DNA from: Amycolatopsis sp. CA-128772
GTDB taxonomy: Bacteria; Actinomycetota; Actinomycetes; Mycobacteriales; Pseudonocardiaceae
Reading direction: 5' to 3'
Length of the DNA stretch: 64,000 bases
Assembly (NCBI RefSeq): GCF_002904295.1
Contig: NZ_PPHG01000072.1
Span: 62,001-126,000 of the forward strand
Position numbers and translations under genes: made by a program. The notes under the pieces were generated by a model. It made no database searches, was not told the DNA's origin, and worked only from the letters and a program-made list of their open reading frames with translations. Within the stretch, counting starts at the first letter, position 1, and the number at the start of each line of letters is the position of its first letter. Shown one piece after another: positions 22,987 to 31,133 of this stretch.

Positions 22987-23649
22987 ATGGCGGAATTCCG
23001 ATCGCGGGCCGCGTTCGCCGTGGCCGTCACGGCCGGATTGGCGCTGCTGACGGCGGCACCGGCCGCGGACGCCGGGGAGGTGCACCGGATCAAGACCGCG
23101 CCGTCGCCGAGCACCGGGGCGCCCATCGACGGGGGTGGCAGCTGGATCGTCAATAAGCCGAGCGGGTACTACGTCGGCCGGGCCATGCCGGGCGACACCT
23201 TCGACGACGAGGTCACGACGAGCGCCAACTGGCATTACGGCCGCGCCCAGACGACGGTCAACATGTGCGGCTGGGTGCTCCCGGGCTCGATGGGGGCCGA
23301 CGCAGGGCCGGTCGCGGACAGCTGTTCGGCCACCACGCAGGCGACGATCTCCCACCGCCTGACCGTGGGCCGCGACTACAACGCCCCGGCCCACCAGGCC
23401 ACCGACGGCAGCTCCGTGCCGGCCAACCCGGCGTGCACGCTGTACTTCAACTACTTCTACGGAACCGACTTCGCGTCGAACGGCGGTCACTGGGCGACGG
23501 CGGCGGGCGCGCCGCAGAGCAGCGTCCGCTACCGCTTCACCACGCGCGACGGCCAGGCGGCCGTGGTGCGCGACACCGTGCTCGGCTGGGGCTTCCTGCC
23601 GATCGGCTGCGTCCAGCGGCCGGGCTCTCTCTACAACGACAACGACTGA
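22987..23649 (+). CDS. Secreted hypothetical protein with SH3-like features
   Basis: A 220-residue exported protein: GAAAGGAGG lies 4-5 bases before ATG 22987, and the signal peptide is RAAFAVAVTAGLALLTAAPA with cleavage near ADA. The mature part has four to five cysteines and several Trp/Tyr (SGYYVGRAMPGDTFDDEVTT, SANWHYGRAQTTVNMCGWVL), consistent with a disulfide-stabilised beta domain of the kind seen in extracellular SH3-like proteins. No catalytic motif is seen. It is followed 16 bases later by a second, shorter secreted protein. Confidence 0.75.
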   Translation: MAEFRSRAAFAVAVTAGLALLTAAPAADAGEVHRIKTAPSPSTGAPIDGGGSWIVNKPSGYYVGRAMPGDTFDDEVTTSANWHYGRAQTTVNMCGWVLPGSMGADAGPVADSCSATTQATISHRLTVGRDYNAPAHQATDGSSVPANPACTLYFNYFYGTDFASNGGHWATAAGAPQSSVRYRFTTRDGQAAVVRDTVLGWGFLPIGCVQRPGSLYNDND

Positions 23650-23665
23650 ACGGAAGGGAACGATC

Positions 23666-23950
23666 GTGCGCAGTGCGAAGAACGTCATCGGAGCGGGTGT
23701 GCTGGTGGCCGCGGCGGTCTGCCTGGCGGCGCCGGGGATCGCCGGAGCCAGCGGCAGTTCGGTGGACGAGGTCCGCTGGCAGTGCGGCGCGGACAGCGTC
23801 ACGGTCCGCTCGTACCCGGCCGGCCCGGCCATCCCGGGCGAGACCATCGGCTACGGCGTCCGGGTGAACGTCGACAACCACAACGACAACGTGTGGTGGC
23901 ACATCAACTCGCCCTACGGCGGTTACGTCCTGGCGCAGTACTTCTGCTGA
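23666..23950 (+). CDS. Small secreted SH3-like protein
   Basis: A 94-residue exported protein from GTG 23666 with GGAAGGGAACG upstream. The signal peptide is AKNVIGAGVLVAAAVCLAAP with cleavage near AGA-SG. The mature ~65 residues contain SVDEVRWQCGADSVTVRSYP, then NDNVWWHINSPYGGYVLAQY and a final Phe-Cys, with two cysteines that can form one disulfide. This looks like a minimal bacterial SH3b. It is probably co-transcribed with the gene at 22987; role unknown. Confidence 0.75.
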   Translation: MRSAKNVIGAGVLVAAAVCLAAPGIAGASGSSVDEVRWQCGADSVTVRSYPAGPAIPGETIGYGVRVNVDNHNDNVWWHINSPYGGYVLAQYFC

Positions 23951-23959
23951 CGCCGGTGG

Positions 23960-23983
23960 GGCGGCCCGCTCCGGCGGGCCGCC
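23960..23983. terminator. Bidirectional hairpin terminator
   Basis: GGCGGCCCGC (23960-23969), a four-base loop, and GCGGGCCGCC (23974-23983) form a perfect 10-bp GC-rich stem between the convergent ends of the small secreted gene and the Lcp gene. No U-run follows, as is usual in high-GC actinomycetes. Confidence 0.75.
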
Positions 23984-23992
23984 CTCGCCGCG

Positions 23993-25174
23993 TCAGGCAC
24001 CGGGGCGGTTGCCGGTCGGGATGGTGATCGGCGTGCTCACCGGGGACGACGCCTTGTTGAGGAACAGCATGGCGATCGCGCGCAGGAACTGGTCGAAGAG
24101 GTGGAAACCGGCCGGGGCGATCGGCAGCAGGCCCTCGCGGAAGGCGATGTAGGCCGGCCACCCGGTGCGGACCAGCGCGGCCGCCGCGTAGTTGCGCCGC
24201 AGGCCGAGCCAGTCGCCCACCTCGTCGCTGAGCACGTACCGGACGAATTCGTCGAGGAACCCGCGGGTGACGCCCAGGTCGATCTGCGCGGTCAGCCCGA
24301 GCAGGTCCGCGGCCAGCTCTTTGCCCTCGTCCGTCGGGGCGAGCAGCGGGGTGAGCACCTGCGCCGACTGCGCGTCCGCCTCGGCCCACGTCTTCGGGAT
24401 GAACTCGTCGCGCACGCCGAGCAGGTGGATGGCGACCTGCCACTGGTGCAGGAAGGCGTCCTCGTCCGCGGCCGACATCGGGACGTGCCACTCGCGCAGC
24501 TTCCGGTGCACGAAGGTGCCGAGGCTGTGGAAGGTGACCAGGATGTCGCCGTTGCTGATCGGCACCTGCTCGTCGGCGACCGCCCGCCAGTGCGGCGACT
24601 GCGGCAGCAGGTGGCGCACCGCGGCGTGCACCAGCCGGGTCTTGTTCGCCGTGACCACGAACTGGCCGGTGGGTTCGAACGCGTTCAGGTCGCTCAGGTC
24701 GTAGCCGAAGGTGAACGTCTTGGCCGCGCGGTCCTGCATGTCCGCTCCGCCCGCCGACCAGTAGACCGACCGCGCCTCCCGCGGGATGACGGTGCTCATG
24801 ATGCCGCTGCCGAGGCCGTAGAGCAGGAACAGGTAGGTGTCCTTGCGGCGGTTGAAGTCGGCCGCGCGGCGCAGCTTGGCGGCGTCGGCCCAGGACGGCA
24901 GCCGGTTGACCCGCCCGAGGTAGGCGGCGAGGTCGGCCGGCAGGCCAGGGGGCAGCGCGTCGCCGTTGTTCGCCCACGGCCGCAGCGCGGTGTTGACCGC
25001 GGGGACCCGGCCGCCGTCGACGAGGCCCGCGACCAGGCGGTCCACCTCGTCGTCCCAGACCCACCACGGATCGGCGCCGGCCGCCCAGGCCGGCACTCCG
25101 GCGACGCTCGCCGCGCTCACCAGGCCCAGCGCGACACCAAGCGTAAGGACGTTCCTCCTGCTGAGATTGCTCAT
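23993..25174 (-). CDS. lcp: Latex-clearing protein (Lcp) type rubber oxygenase
   Basis: A 393-residue secreted b-type haem oxygenase of the Lcp/DUF2236 family. These enzymes cleave the double bonds of poly(cis-1,4-isoprene) with O2 outside the cell. A twin-arginine signal (SRRNVLTLGVALGLVSAASV) leads the protein. The whole Lcp frame is present: LLYGLGSGIMSTVIPREARS, GGADMQDRAAKTF, the Lys-Thr-Arg motif in ANKTRLVHAAVRHLLPQSPH (K178-T179-R180) and the haem-ligand His in DILVTFHSLGTFV (H216), then HLLGVRDEFIPKTW. GAGG lies 7 bases before the ATG. It is divergent from a tandem-HTH TetR gene, as other lcp genes sit beside TetR regulators. Confidence 0.9.
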   Translation of the reverse strand: MSNLSRRNVLTLGVALGLVSAASVAGVPAWAAGADPWWVWDDEVDRLVAGLVDGGRVPAVNTALRPWANNGDALPPGLPADLAAYLGRVNRLPSWADAAKLRRAADFNRRKDTYLFLLYGLGSGIMSTVIPREARSVYWSAGGADMQDRAAKTFTFGYDLSDLNAFEPTGQFVVTANKTRLVHAAVRHLLPQSPHWRAVADEQVPISNGDILVTFHSLGTFVHRKLREWHVPMSAADEDAFLHQWQVAIHLLGVRDEFIPKTWAEADAQSAQVLTPLLAPTDEGKELAADLLGLTAQIDLGVTRGFLDEFVRYVLSDEVGDWLGLRRNYAAAALVRTGWPAYIAFREGLLPIAPAGFHLFDQFLRAIAMLFLNKASSPVSTPITIPTGNRPGA

Positions 25175-25227
25175 TTACTTACCTCGCTTACATGGAAAGC
25201 AGTAGGGAGTAGAGCCGGGCGTCAAGA

Positions 25228-25270
25228 GGAGATTCTCCATTAACATAGGAGGTGACTCGCGCGGCGGCAA
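25228..25270 (-). promoter_or_regulatory. lcp promoter with operator palindrome
   Basis: On the minus strand TTGCCG (25270-25265) and TATGTT (25247-25242) are exactly 17 bases apart, a good vegetative promoter for lcp. The predicted start falls on the palindrome GGAGATTCTCC (25228-25238, arms GGAGA/TCTCC), giving a leader of about 60 bases. The palindrome is a likely binding site for the divergent TetR regulator. Confidence 0.65.
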
Positions 25271-25339
25271 GACCCGGCGGGCCTGTGGTTTGATGGCGGT
25301 CATGGTCCCGAGTCGGCGCACCCCTTCCCGGCGGCCGCG

Positions 25340-26494
25340 GTGACGGCCGGGCCCACCGCGGCGGTCCGGCCGCGCAACCGGCGGCAGCTTATCGTCGAGG
25401 CGGGCGCGACGGCGTTCAGCGAGCGCGGCTACCACGCGGCGTCGATGGAGGAGATCGCGGCGCGCGTGGGCATCACCGCGGCCGCGCTGTACCGGCACTT
25501 CCCGAACAAGTACGCGCTGTTCGCCGAGTGCGCGAACGTCATGGCCGACCGGCTGATCGCGGCGCTCGCCGAGGTTCCGGCGGATGCCGCGCCGGCGGAC
25601 GTCCTGGCCGCGGTCACCCGGGTCACCGTCGCCCACCGCGCGGCCGGCGGCGTGTACCGCTGGGAGGCCCGCTACCTCGAGCGCGCGGACCGCCGGCTGC
25701 TGCGGGCGAAGTTCGCGCAGGTCGTGGGGCGCGTCGCGGACGTGGTGCGGCGCGCGCACCCGGGGCCCGGCGAGCGCCTGCGGACGGTGGCCGCGCTGGG
25801 GGCGATCGGGTCCGTCACGATGCACCACACCTCGATCGCGCAGCGCCGGGTCGAGACCCTGTTGCAGCAGGCGGCCCTGCGCGTGGCCGCGACCGAGCCG
25901 GCGACGGACGCCCGCGTCGTCGAACTCCCGGCCGCGCCGGTGCCCCGCACCCGCCGGTCGGAGATCCTCGCGGCCGCCGTCCCGCTGTTCGAGCGCGACG
26001 GGTTCGCGACGGTCACGAACGGCCGGATCGCCGAGGCGGTGGGCCTGGTCCCGTCGGCCCTCTACCGGTATTTCCCGGGCAAGGCGGACATCCTGGCGGC
26101 GGCGTGCCTGCAGGCCGCGGGCCTGCTGGCCCAGGCGGTCGAGCACAACCTCCGCGGAACGGCCGGCCCGCACGACGCCCTGGCCGCCCTGACCGCGACG
26201 TACGTGGCGTACAGCTTCGAGCAGCACGTCCTGACCAGCGTGGCCGACGCGGAAATCGCGGGACTGCCGCCGACGCTGCGGCGGCCACTGGTGGCGGCGC
26301 AGCGCGAGCACATCGCGGTGTGGGAGCAGCACCTGCGCGCGGCCCGGCCGGAGCTGGACGCGCGCCAGGCCCGGGTACTGGTGCACGCGGGGTTCGGGGT
26401 GGTGGTGGAGGCGGGCCGGTTGCTGCGGTGGGAGGACCGGGTGGCGCACCGGGCGGCGGTGGGCGCGTTGTTGGCGAGCGCATTGGGCCTTTGA
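25340..26494 (+). CDS. Tandem TetR regulator (two HTH-ligand repeats)
   Basis: A 384-residue protein made of two TetR units. The first HTH (about residues 12-60) reads RRQLIVEAGATAFSERGYHA, EEIAARVGITAAALYRHFPN; the second (about 195-245) reads RRSEILAAAVPLFERDGFAT, AEAVGLVPSALYRYFPGKAD. Two-headed TetR proteins of this kind are known next to lcp and lipid catabolism genes. The start is a GTG overlapping the stop of a 16-codon reading (from ATG 25293), with a weak ribosome binding site, so expression may be coupled to that short leader. It probably represses lcp and itself. Confidence 0.88.
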   Translation: MTAGPTAAVRPRNRRQLIVEAGATAFSERGYHAASMEEIAARVGITAAALYRHFPNKYALFAECANVMADRLIAALAEVPADAAPADVLAAVTRVTVAHRAAGGVYRWEARYLERADRRLLRAKFAQVVGRVADVVRRAHPGPGERLRTVAALGAIGSVTMHHTSIAQRRVETLLQQAALRVAATEPATDARVVELPAAPVPRTRRSEILAAAVPLFERDGFATVTNGRIAEAVGLVPSALYRYFPGKADILAAACLQAAGLLAQAVEHNLRGTAGPHDALAALTATYVAYSFEQHVLTSVADAEIAGLPPTLRRPLVAAQREHIAVWEQHLRAARPELDARQARVLVHAGFGVVVEAGRLLRWEDRVAHRAAVGALLASALGL

Positions 26495-26667
26495 CGCCGC
26501 AACTCGCCCCGTTTCGACCAATGCCGGGTCCCGGGCCGGGGAATACCGGATGCCGGACGGCGGAATAGCCCGGGCGTGATTACCCCGGAACGGGAAGCGT
26601 TTCCCCCGCGTGGAGCAGCCGTGCTCACTCGTCGTCTTCGGCTTGGTGGCCAACGGGTTTCGCCGGC

Positions 26668-26709
26668 GCAGCCGGAGCGCAGCCGGAGCGCAGCCGGAGC
26701 GCAGCCGGT
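26668..26709. repeat. 11-bp tandem repeat, 3.8 copies
   Basis: GCAGCCGGAGC is repeated head to tail at 26668, 26679 and 26690, with a partial fourth copy at 26701-26709. The unit length is close to one helical turn. It may be a replication-slippage product or a phased protein-binding site. Confidence 0.85.
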
Positions 26710-26737
26710 GCCCGGAGCGGGAATGCGGTCCGCTTGG

Positions 26738-26753
26738 CGGCATGATCATGCCG
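26738..26753. repeat. Perfect 16-bp palindrome
   Basis: CGGCATGATCATGCCG is fully self-complementary. Outside it GGTCC on the left and GGACC on the right extend the symmetry with a gap. It lies 163 bases before the start of the unrecognised gene at 26917. Operator or weak hairpin. Confidence 0.75.
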
Positions 26754-26916
26754 GACCGGGGGAAAACCGGAAGGCGTTGTGACCCGCGGTGAGTGAAGGT
26801 CATCAGTTCGTGGACTGATGGCCGCGCGGGAATTCTGCGTACCGTGGCTGAGGCGTGAAAAGCGGCGGCCGCCGGACCACGTATCCGTTGTTCCCTTCCC
26901 TTTTCTGGAGTTTCCC

Positions 26917-28320
26917 ATGACCGGAAGGCTCAACCGTCCCGCTGCGGCGGACGGTGTCGTTGCTTACCAGGACAAAGACAAGCCGGACATGTTCCACTAC
27001 TTCCCGCTGCGGATCGACTCGGTCCTCGACGAGACGCTGCGCAGCTTCAAGGTCGACTACTACGGCGTGAACGCCGCGCCCTACTGGGTCGACATGGGCA
27101 ACGGCAACTACCAGAGCTGCGTCGGCGGCAACCTCTCCGGGACCGCCGTGCCGGAGCTCACCACCGCCCAGCGGGCCAACATCACCAAGGTCATCGGGGA
27201 CGTCTACGGCGTCAAGAAGCCGAACCTGGTGCCGCTCGTGCTGAACAACGTCACCGTGCAGCCGATCTTCGCCAAGCACATCGTGGACATGGGTACCGGC
27301 GGCTCCGCGACCTTCCCCAACGAGCTGTCGCTGGGCGCCAGCACCGGCTACCAGATCGGCAGCGGCAACAGCCTGTTCGCCGAGCTGGTGGGCAGCGAAC
27401 AGGACAACGCGGTGCCGCGGCCGGACTTCGCGATCAACCTTTCGGGCGAGGCCGAGCTGTACGCCGACCCGTGGGTGGCGGAGATCCACGCCGACCTGCG
27501 GAAGGTCTGGGAGTACACCCGGACGAAGGTCGACGTCGGGCTGAACCTGGGCTGGTTCAACCTGGGCACCAGCATCGACAAGATCACCCAGGAACTGATC
27601 ACGAACAACATCGTCGACATCCGGTACGTCCAGGGCGGCGGCGGCAACGAGTTCGGCTGGCAGATGCTCAACAGCACGAAGACGCTGTTCGAGGCGATCA
27701 ACAAGCAGATCACCGCGGGGGAAGGCCTGTTCAAGTTCGAACCGAACCCGACGCCGCAGGAACCCACGAAAGACGAGAAGTGGTCGTCGAAACTGCTGCC
27801 GTTCACCACCTCGATCAACGTCGGGTACGTCAGCAACTTCTTCAACCAGGAAATCACCTTCGACCAGAAGGTCTCGTTCGAAGGGATGATGCCGGTCCGG
27901 TTCAACAGCTCGATGGCGCTGGCGGTGCCGTGCGCGGCGAGCACCGAGAGCCACTTCTACGACCTGCAGCAGATGCAGCAGGGCTGCGTCACCAAGGCCA
28001 AGCACGACGGGCTGCAGAACCGCATCGACACCGAGAAGGAAGCCAAGCGGAAGAAGCTGCTCCTCTACATGGCGAAGGTCGAGTCCGGTGAGTGGACACC
28101 GCAGCAGTACTCGACGATGGTCGCGACGCTGAACACCATCACGCTCACGGAGTACCCGTCGATCGGCGGCATCCGGGAAGACGGCAGCCCGGAGATCACC
28201 GCGGCCTCGCCCGAAGAGGTCGACCAGGTGCTGGCGCGCATCGAGGAAGCCATCACCGGCGGCCTGGTGCCCGCGCCGCGCCCGCGCCGCTCGGCCACTC
28301 CCCGCCGCGTCAAGGTCTGA
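26917..28320 (+). CDS. Unrecognised 467-residue cytosolic protein paired with a protease
   Basis: ATG 26917 has CTGGAG 6 bases upstream. There is no signal peptide, membrane helix, P-loop or metal motif that I can see. The protein is beta-rich and polar, with unusually many Asn, Thr and Lys for this chromosome: LRIDSVLDETLRSFKVDYYG, NITKVIGDVYGVKKPNLVPL, LGWFNLGTSIDKITQELITN. A charged helical stretch near residue 370 (IDTEKEAKRKKLLLYMAKVE) and a basic tail (PAPRPRRSATPRRVKV) end it. Codon use is also less extreme in GC than its neighbours. It lies 26 bases before the trypsin-like gene, and the two almost certainly form one operon. I cannot assign a function. Confidence 0.8.
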   Translation: MTGRLNRPAAADGVVAYQDKDKPDMFHYFPLRIDSVLDETLRSFKVDYYGVNAAPYWVDMGNGNYQSCVGGNLSGTAVPELTTAQRANITKVIGDVYGVKKPNLVPLVLNNVTVQPIFAKHIVDMGTGGSATFPNELSLGASTGYQIGSGNSLFAELVGSEQDNAVPRPDFAINLSGEAELYADPWVAEIHADLRKVWEYTRTKVDVGLNLGWFNLGTSIDKITQELITNNIVDIRYVQGGGGNEFGWQMLNSTKTLFEAINKQITAGEGLFKFEPNPTPQEPTKDEKWSSKLLPFTTSINVGYVSNFFNQEITFDQKVSFEGMMPVRFNSSMALAVPCAASTESHFYDLQQMQQGCVTKAKHDGLQNRIDTEKEAKRKKLLLYMAKVESGEWTPQQYSTMVATLNTITLTEYPSIGGIREDGSPEITAASPEEVDQVLARIEEAITGGLVPAPRPRRSATPRRVKV

Positions 28321-28346
28321 CCACGAAACCCCTTGGAGGCAACGCC

Positions 28347-29069
28347 ATGACCATCACCCTGCCCGTGTTCCACCACCCCGTCCGCAGCCACGCCCGGGTC
28401 GGGATGCCGTTCCCGCCCGACGGCCGGGAGCGGGTGCAGCAGACCACCCAGGCGCCCTGGTCGGGCCTCGGCCTGCTCTCGGCGACGATGCCCGACGGCG
28501 AAGTGCTGGAGTCGACGGGTTTCGCGATCGCCCCGCAGTACGTGGTGACCGCGGCCCACGCGGTCTTCGACCGGGACCACGGCGGCCGGGCCGTCGCGGT
28601 GACGTTCGAGGCCGGGCGGGACGCCACCCGGACGCCGTTCGGCGTGGCCAAGGCGACCGCGTGGACCTACCCGGGCCAGTACCCGTCCGGCGGCCGGCCC
28701 TACGACTACTGCCTGGTCCGGCTCACGACGGCGCTGCCGTCTTCGGTGACGCTCTACCGGCTGACCGCGGCCTCCGACGCGGACCTGACGGCCGGGACGT
28801 GGCAGGTCGCGGGCTACCCGGACGACAAGGCACCGGAGAACTCGCTGTGGTACGACAGCGGCAAGCTCCTCAGCCCGCCGGGCACCCGCATCCTGAGCTA
28901 CCGGATCTCCACCTCCGGTGGCGAAAGCGGGGCGCCGGTGTCGCCCTACCTCGAGGAGCGGTCGCCGGCCGCCGTCGGCATCCACGCGGGGGTGGCGGCC
29001 GACAAGAAGGCGAACGAAGCGGTGCGGCTGACCCGTGAGGTGATCCAGGAGATCGAGTCCTGGAAGTAG
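28347..29069 (+). CDS. Trypsin-like (S1 family) serine protease without signal peptide
   Basis: A 240-residue protease with TTGGAGG upstream of ATG 28347. The catalytic triad is visible: His in YVVTAAHAVFDRDHGG, Asp in PYDYCLVRL and Ser in SGGESGAPVSP. The fold resembles V8/glutamyl-endopeptidase-like S1 proteins. There is no export signal (it begins MTITLPVFHHPVRSHARVGM), so it should stay in the cytosol, unlike most S1 enzymes of actinomycetes. Cytosolic trypsin-like proteases in these bacteria are often parts of conflict or signalling systems. Its partner is the unknown protein at 26917. Confidence 0.85.
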   Translation: MTITLPVFHHPVRSHARVGMPFPPDGRERVQQTTQAPWSGLGLLSATMPDGEVLESTGFAIAPQYVVTAAHAVFDRDHGGRAVAVTFEAGRDATRTPFGVAKATAWTYPGQYPSGGRPYDYCLVRLTTALPSSVTLYRLTAASDADLTAGTWQVAGYPDDKAPENSLWYDSGKLLSPPGTRILSYRISTSGGESGAPVSPYLEERSPAAVGIHAGVAADKKANEAVRLTREVIQEIESWK

Positions 29070-29075
29070 GCCGCG

Positions 29076-29106
29076 GGGGTGGCCGCCGGGCTGCGGCGGC
29101 CACCCC
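29076..29106. terminator. Strong bidirectional hairpin
   Basis: GGGGTGGCCGCCG (29076-29088) and CGGCGGCCACCCC (29094-29106) form a perfect 13-bp stem with a 5-base loop, 6 bases after the protease stop and 8 bases from the end of the convergent GH43 gene. It separates the protease operon from the polysaccharide block. Confidence 0.85.
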
Positions 29107-29114
29107 GTGGCGTG

Positions 29115-31112
29115 CTACGGCGTGGTCAGGTCGAATCGCTGGAGGGTGACCGAGCCGCCGAGGGCCTGGCTCGCGTAGTCGAAGACCGCGAACCGGTAGC
29201 CCATGAAGAACTGCCACGCGTTGTTCAGCGTGAAGGCGCTGCCCAGCGGCGTGAACGTCGTTCCGTCCGTGCTGTAGGAGAACCGGGCCTGGCGGCCGCT
29301 GCCCGGGCGGATGTCGGCGTTGGCGCGCAGCCAGATCTTCGTGCCCGGCAGATCCGCGGCCGCCACCTCGGTTCCGGTGCCGGTCGTGTTCCAGCTCCCG
29401 TCCATGGTCAGGCCGGTGACCATCACGACGCGGTTGCGGCCGCCGTCGCGTTTGACACCGATCCACGCCGACGAGTCGCGCAGCATCGCCAGCCCGGTCC
29501 GGTCGCCGTCACGCATCGAGCTCAGGTCGAGCGTGGCGGTGCCCGTGGAGTTGGGCCCCTGGATGCGGCGGGTCAGCGTGTTGCGGGCCGAGTAGAGATC
29601 GTTGGTGACCGTGGCGGTGGACAGCTTCAGCCCGTTGCCGACGGAGAACTTCGTCGGGTCCGGGTTGTGGTTCCACTCCCACTGCGGTTTCAGCGTGGGA
29701 CCGGCGAAGGTGTCCGTGCCGGTCATCGGCTCGACCTGGCGGGGTGGGGGCGGCAGGTTCGGCTTCGGGTACGTGACGCCCCAGCGCCCGTTGACCGTCT
29801 GCAGCCGCGGCCAGCCGTCGGCCGTCCAGGTGATCGGGGCCAGCACCGGGACCCGCCCGCCGGGGTAGGCGTCGACGAAGGCCATGTAGTACCAGTCGCC
29901 GTTCTGCGTCTGCACCATCCCGCCCTGGTGCGGCACGCCGCCGCCCTGGATCGGGCCCGGCAGGTCCAGCAGCACCTGCTGCACGGTGTAGGGGCCGAAC
30001 GGGTTGCTGGCCTTCAGGACGTACTGGCCGTTGGCCGGGCGCGTGGCGAAGATGTAGTAGCTGCCGTTGCGCTTGTAGAACCGCGAACCCTCCAGGGTGC
30101 CGATGTTCGACGGCGTCTGGAACACCTGCTGCGAGCGGACTTCCGTCTTCCCGTCGGGGGACAGCTGGGCGACGCTGAGGGTGGTGTTGCCGTAGGCGAC
30201 GTACATCGTGTCGTCGTCGTCGACGAGCATCCCGGCGTCGTAGTAGCACTTGTCGATCGTCGTGTGCCGCGACCACGGGCCGTCCACCGCGGTGGCGGTG
30301 TAGATGTAGGTCTTGGCGAAGTCGATGCAGCCACCCCAGTAGAAGGTGTTGTTGCTGGCCCGGTGGTTCAGGAACGACGCCCAGATGCCGCGGACGTAGC
30401 CGCGTCCGCCGTTCAGGTCGTACTTGGCGCCGAAGTCCAGCTTCGGCACCGAATGCCCGGCGTACTCCCAGTTCACCAGGTCGTAGGAGCGCAGGATCGG
30501 CGCGCCCGGCGAGTAGTGCATCGTGGAGGCTGAGTAGTAGTAGGTGTCGCCGACGCGGATGATGTCGCCGTCCGCAAAGTCCTGCCACACCACCGGGTTC
30601 GTGAAGGTGGAGGGCTGGTTCGGCGTCGTGGTGGTGGTCGGCGTGCTGGTGGTGGTCGGGGTCGTCGTGGTCGGAGTCGGCGTGTCGACACGGCCGGTGC
30701 AGGTGGTGCCGTTGAGCCGGAACGACACCGGATCCGGGTTGGCCGAGGTGAAGGCGCCGTTGAACCCGAATTCCGCCTTGCCGCCGGTGGGGATGGCGGC
30801 GTTGTAGGTGACGTTCTTGGCACTGACCTGCGTGCCGTCCTGGGTGATCGTCGCGTTCCAGTGCTGGCCCACCTGCTGGCCCGAGGCGAACGACCACTCC
30901 AGGGTCCAGCCGCTAATCGCGTCACCGAGGTTGGTGATCGACACGGACGCGCCGAAGCCGCCCTGCCATTCCGAGGTTTTCGTGTAGCTGACCGAGCAGC
31001 CGGAGGCGGCTGCGGCGGGGGAGGACACCGCGAGCAGGGTCGCGGCGGCCCCGGCGACGACCGCGGTGGCCGCCGCCAGGGCCGGCCGCAACGCCGGCGA
31101 ACGTGAGGACAT
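29115..31112 (-). CDS. Secreted GH43 arabinofuranosidase/xylosidase with N-terminal CBM2
   Basis: A 665-residue exported enzyme. Signal peptide (AAATAVVAGAAATLLAVSSP, cleavage near AAA-SG); CBM2 at about residues 38-140 (CSVSYTKTSEWQGGFGASVS, SGWTLEWSF, TYNAAIPTGGKAEFGFNG); a Pro/Thr linker of about 25 residues; then the GH43 propeller at about 170-480. The three GH43 acids are in VVWQDFADGDIIRVGDTYYY (Asp base), DAGMLVDDDDTMYVAYG (Asp) and GTLEGSRFYKRNGSYYIF (Glu acid). Residues about 485-665 are the concanavalin-like C-terminal domain common in GH43 beta-xylosidases. It should release arabinose or xylose from xylan while bound to crystalline polymer. Last gene of the block. Confidence 0.92.
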   Translation of the reverse strand: MSSRSPALRPALAAATAVVAGAAATLLAVSSPAAAASGCSVSYTKTSEWQGGFGASVSITNLGDAISGWTLEWSFASGQQVGQHWNATITQDGTQVSAKNVTYNAAIPTGGKAEFGFNGAFTSANPDPVSFRLNGTTCTGRVDTPTPTTTTPTTTSTPTTTTTPNQPSTFTNPVVWQDFADGDIIRVGDTYYYSASTMHYSPGAPILRSYDLVNWEYAGHSVPKLDFGAKYDLNGGRGYVRGIWASFLNHRASNNTFYWGGCIDFAKTYIYTATAVDGPWSRHTTIDKCYYDAGMLVDDDDTMYVAYGNTTLSVAQLSPDGKTEVRSQQVFQTPSNIGTLEGSRFYKRNGSYYIFATRPANGQYVLKASNPFGPYTVQQVLLDLPGPIQGGGVPHQGGMVQTQNGDWYYMAFVDAYPGGRVPVLAPITWTADGWPRLQTVNGRWGVTYPKPNLPPPPRQVEPMTGTDTFAGPTLKPQWEWNHNPDPTKFSVGNGLKLSTATVTNDLYSARNTLTRRIQGPNSTGTATLDLSSMRDGDRTGLAMLRDSSAWIGVKRDGGRNRVVMVTGLTMDGSWNTTGTGTEVAAADLPGTKIWLRANADIRPGSGRQARFSYSTDGTTFTPLGSAFTLNNAWQFFMGYRFAVFDYASQALGGSVTLQRFDLTTP

Positions 31113-31133
31113 GAGCTTCCTTCGCTGGGGGGA

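Larger units (their letters stand above)
26495..26916. other. Non-coding region ahead of the unknown-protease pair
   Basis: About 420 bases with no convincing gene. It holds the 11-bp tandem repeat at 26668 and the 16-bp palindrome at 26738, listed separately, and TTTCTGGAG just before the next ATG. Promoters for the downstream pair must lie here, but no clear -35/-10 pair can be picked. Confidence 0.6.

Noticed and set aside
30600..30720. Simple-sequence DNA in the CBM2-GH43 gene (and similar at 32760-32850 in the xylanase)
   Set aside because: These are Pro/Thr linkers between enzyme and binding module, normal for secreted actinomycete hydrolases, not independent repeats.
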